In this document: positions 1 through 6,379 of the stretch, piece after piece
Numbering within the stretch: position 1 is the stretch's first letter
How the letters are laid out: every line of letters begins with the position of its first letter
Origin: Pseudomonadales bacterium
GTDB taxonomy: Bacteria > Pseudomonadota > Gammaproteobacteria > Pseudomonadales > Moraxellaceae
Direction of reading: 5' to 3'
DNA length: 7,989 nucleotides
Assembly: GCA_013043915.1 (NCBI GenBank)
Contig: JABEVH010000230.1
Span: 1-7,989 of the forward strand
The notes under the pieces: model-generated
What the model saw: only the letters and a program-made list of their open reading frames with translations
The model's database searches: none
Told to the model about the DNA's origin: nothing
Made by a program: the position numbers and the translations under genes

Positions 1-242
1 ACAATATGCTCACCGCCCGCAACCGAGATGAACTCATCCACTACACCCAGGCACTGGACAGGGTGCTGATGGCTGGCTGGTATGTGATACCTCAGTATTA
101 TGTCGATAGTTACCGTGTAGCCTACTGGGATTTCTTTAAAAGACCACATATTACGCCGGCCTATGCTCTGGGCATGGAAACCTGGTGGATCGATCCTCAA
201 CGCCAGGCACTGGTGCGCGCACACCAGGACGGGAGTGACTGA
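1..242 (+). CDS. yejA: YejA-type periplasmic peptide-binding protein, C-terminal end (5' truncated by window)
   Basis: This is the last 79 or so codons of an extracellular solute-binding protein of family 5, the periplasmic component of a Yej-type oligopeptide importer. The frame is open from the window edge, so the Met at position 6 is almost certainly internal. The visible tail includes an 'ALDRVLMAGWYVIPQYY' segment, then 'RVAYWDFF' and 'ETWWID', an arrangement I recognise from the C-terminus of E. coli YejA (about 600 residues in full). The stop TGA (240-242) lies 5 bp before yejB, consistent with an operon. In the family the mature protein sits in the periplasm and delivers peptides to the YejBE channel. 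The assignment rests on the tail sequence and the perfectly ordered yejB-yejE-yejF neighbours; the signal peptide and most of the binding lobes lie outside the window. Confidence 0.85.
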   Translation, partial: NMLTARNRDELIHYTQALDRVLMAGWYVIPQYYVDSYRVAYWDFFKRPHITPAYALGMETWWIDPQRQALVRAHQDGSD

Positions 243-247
243 TACTC

Positions 248-1339
248 ATGCTAAATTACCTGATTCGTCGTCTTATGCTCATCGTGCCTACCTTGTTTGG
301 CATCATGCTTATCAATTTCTTGATCATACAGGCAGCCCCTGGCGGCCCTGTCGAACAGACACTGGCTCGTCTACAGGGACAGGGGGGGCAAGGTGGTCGA
401 CTCACCGGTGGCGGTTCAGAAGTCAGTGCGGCCAGTACCAGCCGACTGCAGTCAGATGCGCTTTACCGCGGAGCCCAGGGTCTTAGCCCTGACCTGGTCG
501 CCCAGATCAAGAAGCAATACGGCTTTGATCAACCCGCCAGCAAACGCTTTGAGCTGATGGTTGTTCACTACCTCCATTTCAACTTTGGCCAGAGTTTTTA
601 CAAAGATCAGTCCGTGATTTCATTGATTCTGCAAAAAATGCCGGTCTCCATCTCCTTGGGCCTTTGGAGTACCTTGATCATCTATTTGGTCTCTATCCCC
701 CTAGGCGTCGCTAAAGCTGTGCGTAACGGAGCTCGTTTTGACACCTGGAGTAGCACCCTGATCATCATCGGCAATGCCATCCCCGGCTTCCTGTTCGCCA
801 TCGTCCTGATCGTACTTTTTGCCGGCGGCAGTTACTTGCAATGGTTTCCCATGCAGGGTCTGGTCTCTGCCAACTTCGCTCACTTAAGCCCCTGGCATAA
901 GGCCCTGGATTACCTGCATCACATTATCCTGCCCGTATTCTGCATGGTGATCGGTGGTTTTGCCGGCCTGACCATGCTGACCAAAAACAGTTTTCTCGAT
1001 GAAATCAATAAACAATACGTGATGACTGCCCGTTCCAAGGGGCTAGGTGAACATCAGATCCTGTATGGACATGTATTTCGCAATGCTATGATCATCGTCA
1101 TAGCGGGTCTGCCTGGCACCCTGCTCGGGGTCTTCTTTACCAGTTCTTTGCTCATCGAGGTTATCTTCAATCTTGATGGCATGGGTTTGCTCAGTTTTGA
1201 ATCTGCGGTCAACCGCGATTACCCGGTTATCTTTGGCATGTTGTATATCTTTACCCTGCTAGGGTTGTTCCTCAAGATCTTGAGCGATCTAACTTATACC
1301 CTGGTGGATCCACGCATTGATTTTGAGCGCAGGTCATGA
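248..1339 (+). CDS. yejB: YejB-type peptide ABC transporter permease
   Basis: Inner-membrane permease of the Yej oligopeptide importer, 363 residues, nearly identical in length to E. coli YejB (364). The N-terminus (MLNYLIRRLMLIVPTLFGIM) is a positively charged start followed by the first membrane helix, typical of DppB/OppB permeases. 'IIQAAPGGPVEQ' follows at 26-37. Residues 43-80 form a Gly/Gln/Ser-rich periplasmic loop characteristic of YejB rather than DppB. Further helices lie near 136-153, 170-192, 226-244, 281-305 and 328-346. The cytoplasmic EAA-type loop that docks on the ATPase is around 258-280 (TARSKGLGEHQIL then FRNA). The protein ends 'LVDPRIDFE' as in the family. The start is ATG with only a distant purine run (GGGAG, 231-235) upstream, so coupling to yejA is likely. 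The stop overlaps the yejE start (ATGA, 1336-1339). A G7 run at 382-388 lies in the loop. Confidence 0.96.
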   Translation: MLNYLIRRLMLIVPTLFGIMLINFLIIQAAPGGPVEQTLARLQGQGGQGGRLTGGGSEVSAASTSRLQSDALYRGAQGLSPDLVAQIKKQYGFDQPASKRFELMVVHYLHFNFGQSFYKDQSVISLILQKMPVSISLGLWSTLIIYLVSIPLGVAKAVRNGARFDTWSSTLIIIGNAIPGFLFAIVLIVLFAGGSYLQWFPMQGLVSANFAHLSPWHKALDYLHHIILPVFCMVIGGFAGLTMLTKNSFLDEINKQYVMTARSKGLGEHQILYGHVFRNAMIIVIAGLPGTLLGVFFTSSLLIEVIFNLDGMGLLSFESAVNRDYPVIFGMLYIFTLLGLFLKILSDLTYTLVDPRIDFERRS

Positions 1340-2361
1340 CCTTATCTCCTCTTGCCCGACGTCGACTTGAAATTTTTCGCCAGCACCGCCGGGGCTGGTG
1401 GTCGCTGTGGCTATTTCTGCTTTTGTTCGGCCTCAGCCTCTTTGCCAATATTCTGGCTAACGATAAGCCCCTGGTGATCCGTTTTGAAGGACACTGGATG
1501 TTCCCCATGCTGAAGGACTACCCGGAAACCCGCTGGGGCGGAAGTTTTCTGACCACAGCCGACTACCGCGATCCTTATGTACAATCTTTGATTAATCGGC
1601 ATGGATGGATGCTCTGGCCACCGTTACGTTTTAGTGACCAGAGCATCAACTATGATCTGGATGTACCTACGCCTGCTCCCCCTTCCCGCGTCAACCTGCT
1701 GGGTACGGATGATCAGGGCCGTGATGTGCTGGCGCGTTTAATCTACGGATTTCGCCTTTCCATCGTTTTTGCCCTGATACTCAGTGCGATCAGTTCGGTC
1801 ATCGGGATTGCGGCGGGGGCGCTCATGGGATATTACGGGGGCTGGGTGGATCTGGCTGGCCAACGAATCATGGAGGTCTGGTCGGGCTTACCTATGTTGT
1901 ACCTGCTTATCATCATATCGAGCATGTTTGCCCCCAGCTTCTGGTGGTTGCTGGGCATCATGTTGCTGTTTAGCTGGATGCATCTGGTGGATCTGGTGCG
2001 CGCTGAGTTCCTGAGAGGTCGCAATATGGAATATGTGCGGGCAGCTCGTGCTTTAGGGCTATCTAATACTCGCATCATCCTGCGACATTTGTTGCCCAAT
2101 GCCATGGTATCCACCATGACTTACCTGCCTTTTGTGGTCACTGGTGCCATCGCCACGCTAAACTCCCTGGATTTTTTGGGCTTTGGTCTGCCTCCGGGCT
2201 CACCTTCCTTAGGGGAACTGCTCAGTCAGGGCAAAGCCAATCTTGATGCTCCATGGCTGGCGCTCACCGCATTTTTCTCCCTAGGGACCATCCTGACCCT
2301 GCTGATCTTTATCGGCGAAGCAGTTCGGGATGCCTTTGATCCGCGACACTCACCGAGGTAA
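1336..2361 (+). CDS. yejE: YejE-type peptide ABC transporter permease
   Basis: Second inner-membrane permease of the Yej importer, 341 residues, the same length as E. coli YejE. It starts with a short basic cytoplasmic segment (RRRLEIFRQHRRGWW, 8-22) and a first helix at about 22-41, then 'ANDKPLVIRFEGHW', a YejE hallmark that begins a periplasmic domain of roughly 80 residues. 'NLLGTDDQGRDVLARLIYG' (120-138) is the conserved DppC/OppC-type entry to the BPD_transp_1 core. Helices follow near 141-163, 186-218 and 255-283. The EAA loop is at about 231-254 (EYVRAARALGLSNTRIILRH, then LLPN). The C-terminus contains 'GSPSLGELLSQGK' and 'GEAVRDAFDPR', both family signatures. It overlaps yejB by 4 bp and stops 3 bp before yejF. 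It should pair with YejB to form the channel, powered by YejF. Confidence 0.96.
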   Translation: MTLSPLARRRLEIFRQHRRGWWSLWLFLLLFGLSLFANILANDKPLVIRFEGHWMFPMLKDYPETRWGGSFLTTADYRDPYVQSLINRHGWMLWPPLRFSDQSINYDLDVPTPAPPSRVNLLGTDDQGRDVLARLIYGFRLSIVFALILSAISSVIGIAAGALMGYYGGWVDLAGQRIMEVWSGLPMLYLLIIISSMFAPSFWWLLGIMLLFSWMHLVDLVRAEFLRGRNMEYVRAARALGLSNTRIILRHLLPNAMVSTMTYLPFVVTGAIATLNSLDFLGFGLPPGSPSLGELLSQGKANLDAPWLALTAFFSLGTILTLLIFIGEAVRDAFDPRHSPR

Positions 2362-2364
2362 CGC

Positions 2365-3951
2365 ATGCAACCGGCCTTACTCTCGATAGAAAATCTGAGC
2401 CTGACCTTCAGGGATGGCAGCCAGCCCTTGCATGATGTCAGCCTGCAACTGTCACAGGGGGAGATGCTGGCCTTAGTCGGGGAATCCGGCTCAGGCAAAT
2501 CGCTCACAGCAGCAGCCATTACCCGTCTCCTACCACCGCAAGCTCGCCTGGGAGGACGTATCCTCTGGGGCCATGAAGACTTGGTTCAAGCACCCGAACG
2601 TCGGTTGCGCGCGCTGCGGGGCAATCATATCGGCATGATTTTTCAGGAACCTTTAACGGCATTTAATCCCTTACATACCGTGGGTCGACAAATCTGTGAA
2701 GGCATGATCCTGCACCGTGGATGCACCCAGCGACAAGCACGTGAACGCGCCACCTCATTGCTAGAACGCGTAGGGTTGGAGACTCCGTTGCTGGCACGCT
2801 ACCCTCATGAACTTTCTGGCGGGCAAAGACAACGCGCCATGATCGCCATGGCTTTGGCTAATGACCCGCAACTGCTGATCGCCGATGAACCTACAACGGC
2901 TCTGGATGTTACCCTGCAAAAGCAGATTCTTGAACTGATACGAGGCCTACAGAAAGACCTTAACCTTGCCGTACTGCTGATCAGCCATGACCTCGGTCTG
3001 GTCTACCACTATGCCGACCGTGCCGTAGTCATGCAAAGTGGCCGCACCGTTGAAGATCAGCCTGTACGCCAACTGTTTGCAACACCGCACCATCCTTACA
3101 CGCGATTGCTGCTGGCTGCTGAACCGGAAGGGTTACCTGCCCCCCCCGCACAGCAGGAAATGCTCCTGAATATTCAGCATCTTTCCGTATCATTCCCTAT
3201 CAGAAGCGGCCTGTTCAGGCGAGTACGCAGCTATGTGGATGCCGTCAAACCCCTGAGTCTGCAACTTGGCGCTGGTGAGACTTACGGTGTCGTCGGCGAA
3301 TCGGGATCGGGTAAAACCACCTTGGGTTTGGCCATCATGCGTCTTTTACCGAGTCAGGGCGACGTCATTTTTATGGGACAGAACCTGTCGACTCTCTCAC
3401 CCAAAGCACTACGTCCCCAACGCAAACACTTCCAAATGGTGTTCCAGGACCCCTATGGCAGCTTGAGCCCGCGCATGAGCATAGGTCAGATACTGGCTGA
3501 AGGACTCGAGGTGCAGGGCATCGCCCTGGAAAAACAGCAACAACGCATTATAGCCGCCCTGAATGATGTACAGATGGATCCTGCCGTTCAGCATCGCTAT
3601 CCACATGAGTTCTCTGGAGGACAGCGTCAACGTATTGCTATTGCACGCGCTCTGACGTTACAGCCTCGCCTTATTGTCCTCGATGAACCAACGTCTGCTC
3701 TGGATCGAACCGTACAAAAACAGATGGTGGAATTGTTACGGCGGTTACAGGAGCGCTATCAGTTCGCCATGATCTTTATCAGCCATGACCTCAAGGTGGT
3801 ACGGGCACTAAGTCACCATATCCTCGTCCTACGTCGAGGCGAGGTCATGGAACAGGGTCCGGCAGAGCGTGTATTTAATCATCCGCAGTCCGATTACACA
3901 CGCACCCTACTGGAGGCAGCGCTAGTCGTGAGCCCGACAGATCAGGCATGA
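2365..3951 (+). CDS. yejF: YejF-type peptide ABC transporter, fused double ATPase
   Basis: Cytoplasmic ATPase of the Yej importer, 528 residues (E. coli YejF is 529). It carries two complete ABC domains in one chain, doing the job of separate D and F subunits in Opp/Dpp systems. Domain 1: Walker A GESGSGKS (39-46), Q-loop Gln94, signature LSGGQ (150-154), Walker B LLIADE (170-175), H-loop His208. Domain 2: Walker A GESGSGKT (311-318), Q-loop Gln361, signature FSGGQ (416-420), Walker B LIVLDE (436-441), H-loop His474. The 'HHPYTRLLLAAEP' after domain 1 is the usual oligopeptide/nickel-type C-terminal motif. All catalytic residues are present in both halves, so both sites look competent. The interdomain linker (about 253-266) is encoded across a C8 run. 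The start ATG has GAGG (2355-2358) 6 bp upstream. The 3' end overlaps convergent yaaA by 10 bp. Confidence 0.96.
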   Translation: MQPALLSIENLSLTFRDGSQPLHDVSLQLSQGEMLALVGESGSGKSLTAAAITRLLPPQARLGGRILWGHEDLVQAPERRLRALRGNHIGMIFQEPLTAFNPLHTVGRQICEGMILHRGCTQRQARERATSLLERVGLETPLLARYPHELSGGQRQRAMIAMALANDPQLLIADEPTTALDVTLQKQILELIRGLQKDLNLAVLLISHDLGLVYHYADRAVVMQSGRTVEDQPVRQLFATPHHPYTRLLLAAEPEGLPAPPAQQEMLLNIQHLSVSFPIRSGLFRRVRSYVDAVKPLSLQLGAGETYGVVGESGSGKTTLGLAIMRLLPSQGDVIFMGQNLSTLSPKALRPQRKHFQMVFQDPYGSLSPRMSIGQILAEGLEVQGIALEKQQQRIIAALNDVQMDPAVQHRYPHEFSGGQRQRIAIARALTLQPRLIVLDEPTSALDRTVQKQMVELLRRLQERYQFAMIFISHDLKVVRALSHHILVLRRGEVMEQGPAERVFNHPQSDYTRTLLEAALVVSPTDQA

Positions 3952-4712
3952 GTACGCACAAAAACTGGCTGTAAAAGGCGTGAGCGCTCTGCATCGTAGA
4001 AATAACCCTCGGCGCAGAAGTGCTGCAAATCAGCAGTACGACTCAGGCCTTGCCTAAGTATCCAGTCAGCCATCAGCCCACGTGCTTTTTTAGCATAAAA
4101 ACTGATCATACTGACCTTGCCAGCACGCTGTTCAAGAAACTGCGGACTGATCACAGAACCCGCAGGCAAGGCGCCGGCTACCGCCTTGAAATACTCCTGC
4201 GACGCCAGGTTGACCACCACACCTCCAGCGGCCTCTCTGTCTGCGTTGATCAGCACAGCTAAAATTTTTCGCCAGAAGGCATATAAATCCTTGCCCTCTG
4301 CCTGCGGCAATGCCGTCCCCATTTCCAGGCGGTAAGGCATGATGCTATCCAACGGTCGCAGTAACCCATAGAGCCCGGAGAGCATACGCAATTGCTGCTC
4401 TGCCCGCTGCATGACCTGCTCATCCCAAGCATAGGCTTGTAGCCCCTCATAGACATCGCCATCAAAAGCCAGCACAGCAGCACGACCCTGTTGGGGATTG
4501 GGATGCGGCAGCCATTCTGCATAGCGAGCCACATTCAGCGCTGCCAGCTTATCACTTAGATGCATCAGGGTAGCCAACTCAGGAACCGTATAGGCTCGCA
4601 ACTGCTCGATCAAGTAGACTGAGGATGACAGTAACCGCGGCCACTGCAAAGGCCACTCCCCTACTTCACGATGAAAATCAAGACTTTTGGCTGGAGATAA
4701 AAGTATCAGCAT
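3942..4712 (-). CDS. yaaA: Peroxide stress protein YaaA (DUF328/UPF0246)
   Basis: A 256-residue protein of the YaaA family; E. coli YaaA has 258. In E. coli it is OxyR-induced and limits intracellular free iron and oxidative damage during peroxide stress; a DNA-binding fold has been described for the family. Diagnostic segments, in order: MLILLSPAKSLDF at the N-terminus, 'SDKLAALNVARY' (53-64), 'AFDGDVYEGLQA' (82-93), 'RMLSGLYGLLRPLD' (109-122), 'PYRLEMG' (126-132), 'VVNLASQEYFKAV' (167-178), 'ISFYAKKARGLMADWI' (203-218), and 'EGYFYD' near the end. An in-frame TTG five codons upstream (4727) would add MSVIF, but family members begin exactly at MLIL, so I chose the ATG at 4712. The gene is single, transcribed leftward from the 4713-4847 divergent region, and its last 10 bp overlap the end of yejF. 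I see no OxyR site that I would defend. Confidence 0.95.
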   Translation of the reverse strand: MLILLSPAKSLDFHREVGEWPLQWPRLLSSSVYLIEQLRAYTVPELATLMHLSDKLAALNVARYAEWLPHPNPQQGRAAVLAFDGDVYEGLQAYAWDEQVMQRAEQQLRMLSGLYGLLRPLDSIMPYRLEMGTALPQAEGKDLYAFWRKILAVLINADREAAGGVVVNLASQEYFKAVAGALPAGSVISPQFLEQRAGKVSMISFYAKKARGLMADWILRQGLSRTADLQHFCAEGYFYDAERSRLLQPVFVRTHA

Positions 4713-4766
4713 GAAGATTACACTCAAAAAAACCCTATCTATCCTAACATGCTCACCCTAACAAAA

Positions 4767-4795
4767 TTGACAGAACCACCCTTGGCCGACAGAAT
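4767..4795 (+). promoter_or_regulatory. Putative sigma-70 promoter for the crotonase/MBL operon
   Basis: A perfect -35 hexamer TTGACA (4767-4772) is followed by a 17-bp spacer and CAGAAT (4790-4795), which matches the -10 consensus at four of six positions, including the conserved second A and final T. Transcription would begin near 4802, giving a leader of about 45 nt before the ATG at 4848. This is the best promoter-like sequence that I found in the window. It is a motif match only. Confidence 0.6.
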
Positions 4796-4834
4796 GTCCA
4801 TATACTTATCACGCATATGATGTTCACAAAATTT

Positions 4835-4840
4835 AGGTGG
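4835..4840 (+). promoter_or_regulatory. Ribosome binding site of the crotonase gene
   Basis: AGGTGG lies 7 nt before the ATG at 4848. It supports that start over the Met three codons further in (MKYM), which would leave the site 16 nt away. Confidence 0.6.
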
Positions 4841-4847
4841 CTGGTTA

Positions 4848-5537
4848 ATGAAGTATATGGATTTAGAACGACAAGGGCCGGTGTGGATACTCAGCTTGGG
4901 CTCTCCCAACATGGACAATAACCTCAATGATGAAGTGCTGCAGGAACTTCAGCAGTGTATGGATCGTATGGAAGCTGACCGTGAACATGCCAGCCTGATT
5001 ATCTACAGCAACCATCCGAAAACCTGGTGTAATGGTATTGATCTCCCTTGGTTGATGACACGTGATGAAGCTGATGTTGCAGCCTTTCTTACGCGTATGG
5101 AAGATGTGCTCTTGCGTTTGTCTACGCTGAGCCTCCCTACCATCGCATGTATCACGGGCAATTGTTATGCCGGTGGAGCTTTGCTGGCAGCCTCTTGTGA
5201 TTTTCGGTTTATGCGAGAGGAACGCGGTCGCTTTTGCTTCTCCGAGGTCAAGGTCAAGATGCCCTTTACTCCCGCCATGTTTGATGTCGTTCAACAGCTA
5301 CCCAATGCCCATGCCGTCTGGACTCTGTCTCTAACAGCTCAGGCTATAGGTGGCTTTGACTGCCAACGTATGCACGTGGTCGATCACATCTATCCCAGTG
5401 AGCAACTGTTTCATCAAACCTTGTCCTTTGCCGAGGAAATGGCGCAGAAACATCGTCCCACTTATACCACCATCAAGAGGGGTCTACGCGCTGCCACCTG
5501 GCATTTGTGGCAGCAACGCCAGAACGCACCATCATGA
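4848..5537 (+). CDS. Crotonase-family protein, probable delta3,delta2-enoyl-CoA isomerase-like
   Basis: A 229-residue cytoplasmic enoyl-CoA hydratase/isomerase superfamily protein, shorter than the usual 250-270. The first oxyanion-hole segment is 'WCNGIDL' (60-66). The second is 'GNCYAGGALLAASCDFRFM' (104-122), followed by 'RGRFCFSEVKVKMPFTP' (126-142), which closely resembles the segment around the catalytic Glu of delta3,delta2-enoyl-CoA isomerases (RG..., (M/F)SEV, then a Leu/Met-Pro). By eye, Glu133 aligns with hydratase Glu164, while the position of hydratase Glu144 is Leu112. One Glu rather than two favours isomerase over hydratase, known from the family to need both. The C-terminal helices (about 184-222) are shortened. 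It is the first gene of a two-gene operon and its stop overlaps the MBL start. The in vivo substrate is unknown; beta-oxidation of unsaturated acyl-CoA is an inference. Confidence 0.85.
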   Translation: MKYMDLERQGPVWILSLGSPNMDNNLNDEVLQELQQCMDRMEADREHASLIIYSNHPKTWCNGIDLPWLMTRDEADVAAFLTRMEDVLLRLSTLSLPTIACITGNCYAGGALLAASCDFRFMREERGRFCFSEVKVKMPFTPAMFDVVQQLPNAHAVWTLSLTAQAIGGFDCQRMHVVDHIYPSEQLFHQTLSFAEEMAQKHRPTYTTIKRGLRAATWHLWQQRQNAPS

Positions 5538-6361
5538 GAGGAGATCTGGTCGCTCTGGGCCCAGGACTGCATCGCCTGACTGCACACAACCCTGGCATCA
5601 TGACCGGCCAGGGTACGCAGAGTTACTTTATCGGCCACCAACGTATTACCCTGGTTGACCCCGGGCCTGACTTACCTGATCAGATTCCCAGAATCAGGCA
5701 AGCGCTCGATGAGTTAGGCGCATGCTTGGAAAGCATCATGTTGACCCATACGCATTTGGATCACTCGCCAGCGGCAGCAACGCTGCAAGACATGATGTCC
5801 GTTCCTGTGCTGGGATGCCCACCTACCGATTTATTACGTCAGGACACCACCACACACATTACCCGTATCCTGACCGATGGCGAGGTACTCACTACGGAAT
5901 GTGGCCCTTTGCGAGTTATCGCCACACCGGGACATGTCGGTAATCACCTTAGCTTTTACTTGGAAGAAAGGGGCGATGTGCTCACGGGGGATCATGTCAT
6001 TGCAGGCTCTACCGTGGTCATCATTCCTCCCTCCGGGCATATGGGCGACTATATGGCATCGCTGCAACGCCTGCTCGACACCCAGGCCCATCGCATGCTA
6101 CCCGGACACGGAGACCCTCTCGTACCCGCGGCACCTGTACTGGAATGGACGCTGGCTCACCGCCGGCAACGCGAACTCAAAGTAAAACAGGTCTTGCATG
6201 GCTTCCCAGGCGACGTCGCTGAACTGACTCCACGGGTCTATGATGATGTCCCTGCGCAACTTCATCCGGTGGCTCAGTTCTCGCTATTGGCCCATCTTCT
6301 ATGGTTACAAGAACAAGGGCTAGCCCAGCACGACGCCCAGGGCATCTGGATACTGACCTAG
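5534..6361 (+). CDS. LACTB2-like metallo-beta-lactamase-fold hydrolase
   Basis: A 275-residue MBL-fold protein with an intact two-metal site: THTHLDH (71-77, giving His72, His74, Asp76, His77), TPGH (His134), TGDH (Asp153) and PGHG (His192). The N-terminal 'NPGIMTGQGTQSYFIG' and 'LVDPGP' match the LACTB2 subgroup, as does the block after the last metal ligand. Residues about 208-265 (AHRRQREL, then a helical region ending LLAHLLWLQEQG) look like the winged-helix tail found in that subgroup. Human LACTB2 is a mitochondrial endoribonuclease; bacterial relatives are mostly uncharacterised hydrolases. I chose the ATG at 5534, which overlaps the crotonase stop as ATGA; a GTG at 5507 would add nine poorly supported residues. 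No clear Shine-Dalgarno precedes it, so translational coupling is likely. Co-expression with an acyl-CoA enzyme raises the alternative of a thioesterase-like role, which is inference. Confidence 0.88.
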   Translation: MRGDLVALGPGLHRLTAHNPGIMTGQGTQSYFIGHQRITLVDPGPDLPDQIPRIRQALDELGACLESIMLTHTHLDHSPAAATLQDMMSVPVLGCPPTDLLRQDTTTHITRILTDGEVLTTECGPLRVIATPGHVGNHLSFYLEERGDVLTGDHVIAGSTVVIIPPSGHMGDYMASLQRLLDTQAHRMLPGHGDPLVPAAPVLEWTLAHRRQRELKVKQVLHGFPGDVAELTPRVYDDVPAQLHPVAQFSLLAHLLWLQEQGLAQHDAQGIWILT

Positions 6362-6379
6362 ACCACAAAACAGCGCGCG

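Larger units (their letters stand above)
4713..4847. promoter_or_regulatory. Divergent intergenic region between yaaA and the crotonase operon
   Basis: This 135-bp AT-richer spacer must carry the promoters for yaaA (leftward) and the crotonase/MBL operon (rightward). It holds the sigma-70 candidate annotated separately. It also contains a direct repeat, CCTAACA, at 4743-4749 and 4757-4763 (14-bp period, just upstream of the rightward -35 box), and an inverted repeat ATCA-N6-TGAT at 4808-4821 in the presumed leader. Either could be an operator, but short repeats like these are also expected by chance. A leftward promoter is not obvious; TAGGAT (reverse complement of 4741-4746) could be a weak -10. 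Confidence 0.5.

Noticed and set aside
4713..4727. TTG start extending YaaA by five residues
   Set aside because: Family members begin at MLIL, which matches the ATG at 4712.
4801..4806. TATACT as the -10 box for the crotonase operon
   Set aside because: No acceptable -35 lies 16-18 bp upstream; TTGACA at 4767 pairs at 17 bp with CAGAAT instead.
4739..4927. Minus-strand frame of 62 codons across the yaaA/crotonase spacer
   Set aside because: It overlaps the promoter, leader and start of the crotonase gene and has no recognisable product or good ribosome site.
4863..5294. Minus-strand open frame of 143 codons opposite the crotonase
   Set aside because: The plus strand clearly encodes conserved crotonase motifs here; the antisense product has no recognisable feature.
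5507..5533. GTG start extending the MBL protein by nine residues
   Set aside because: The ATGA overlap at 5534 is the standard coupled arrangement and the added residues do not match the family.
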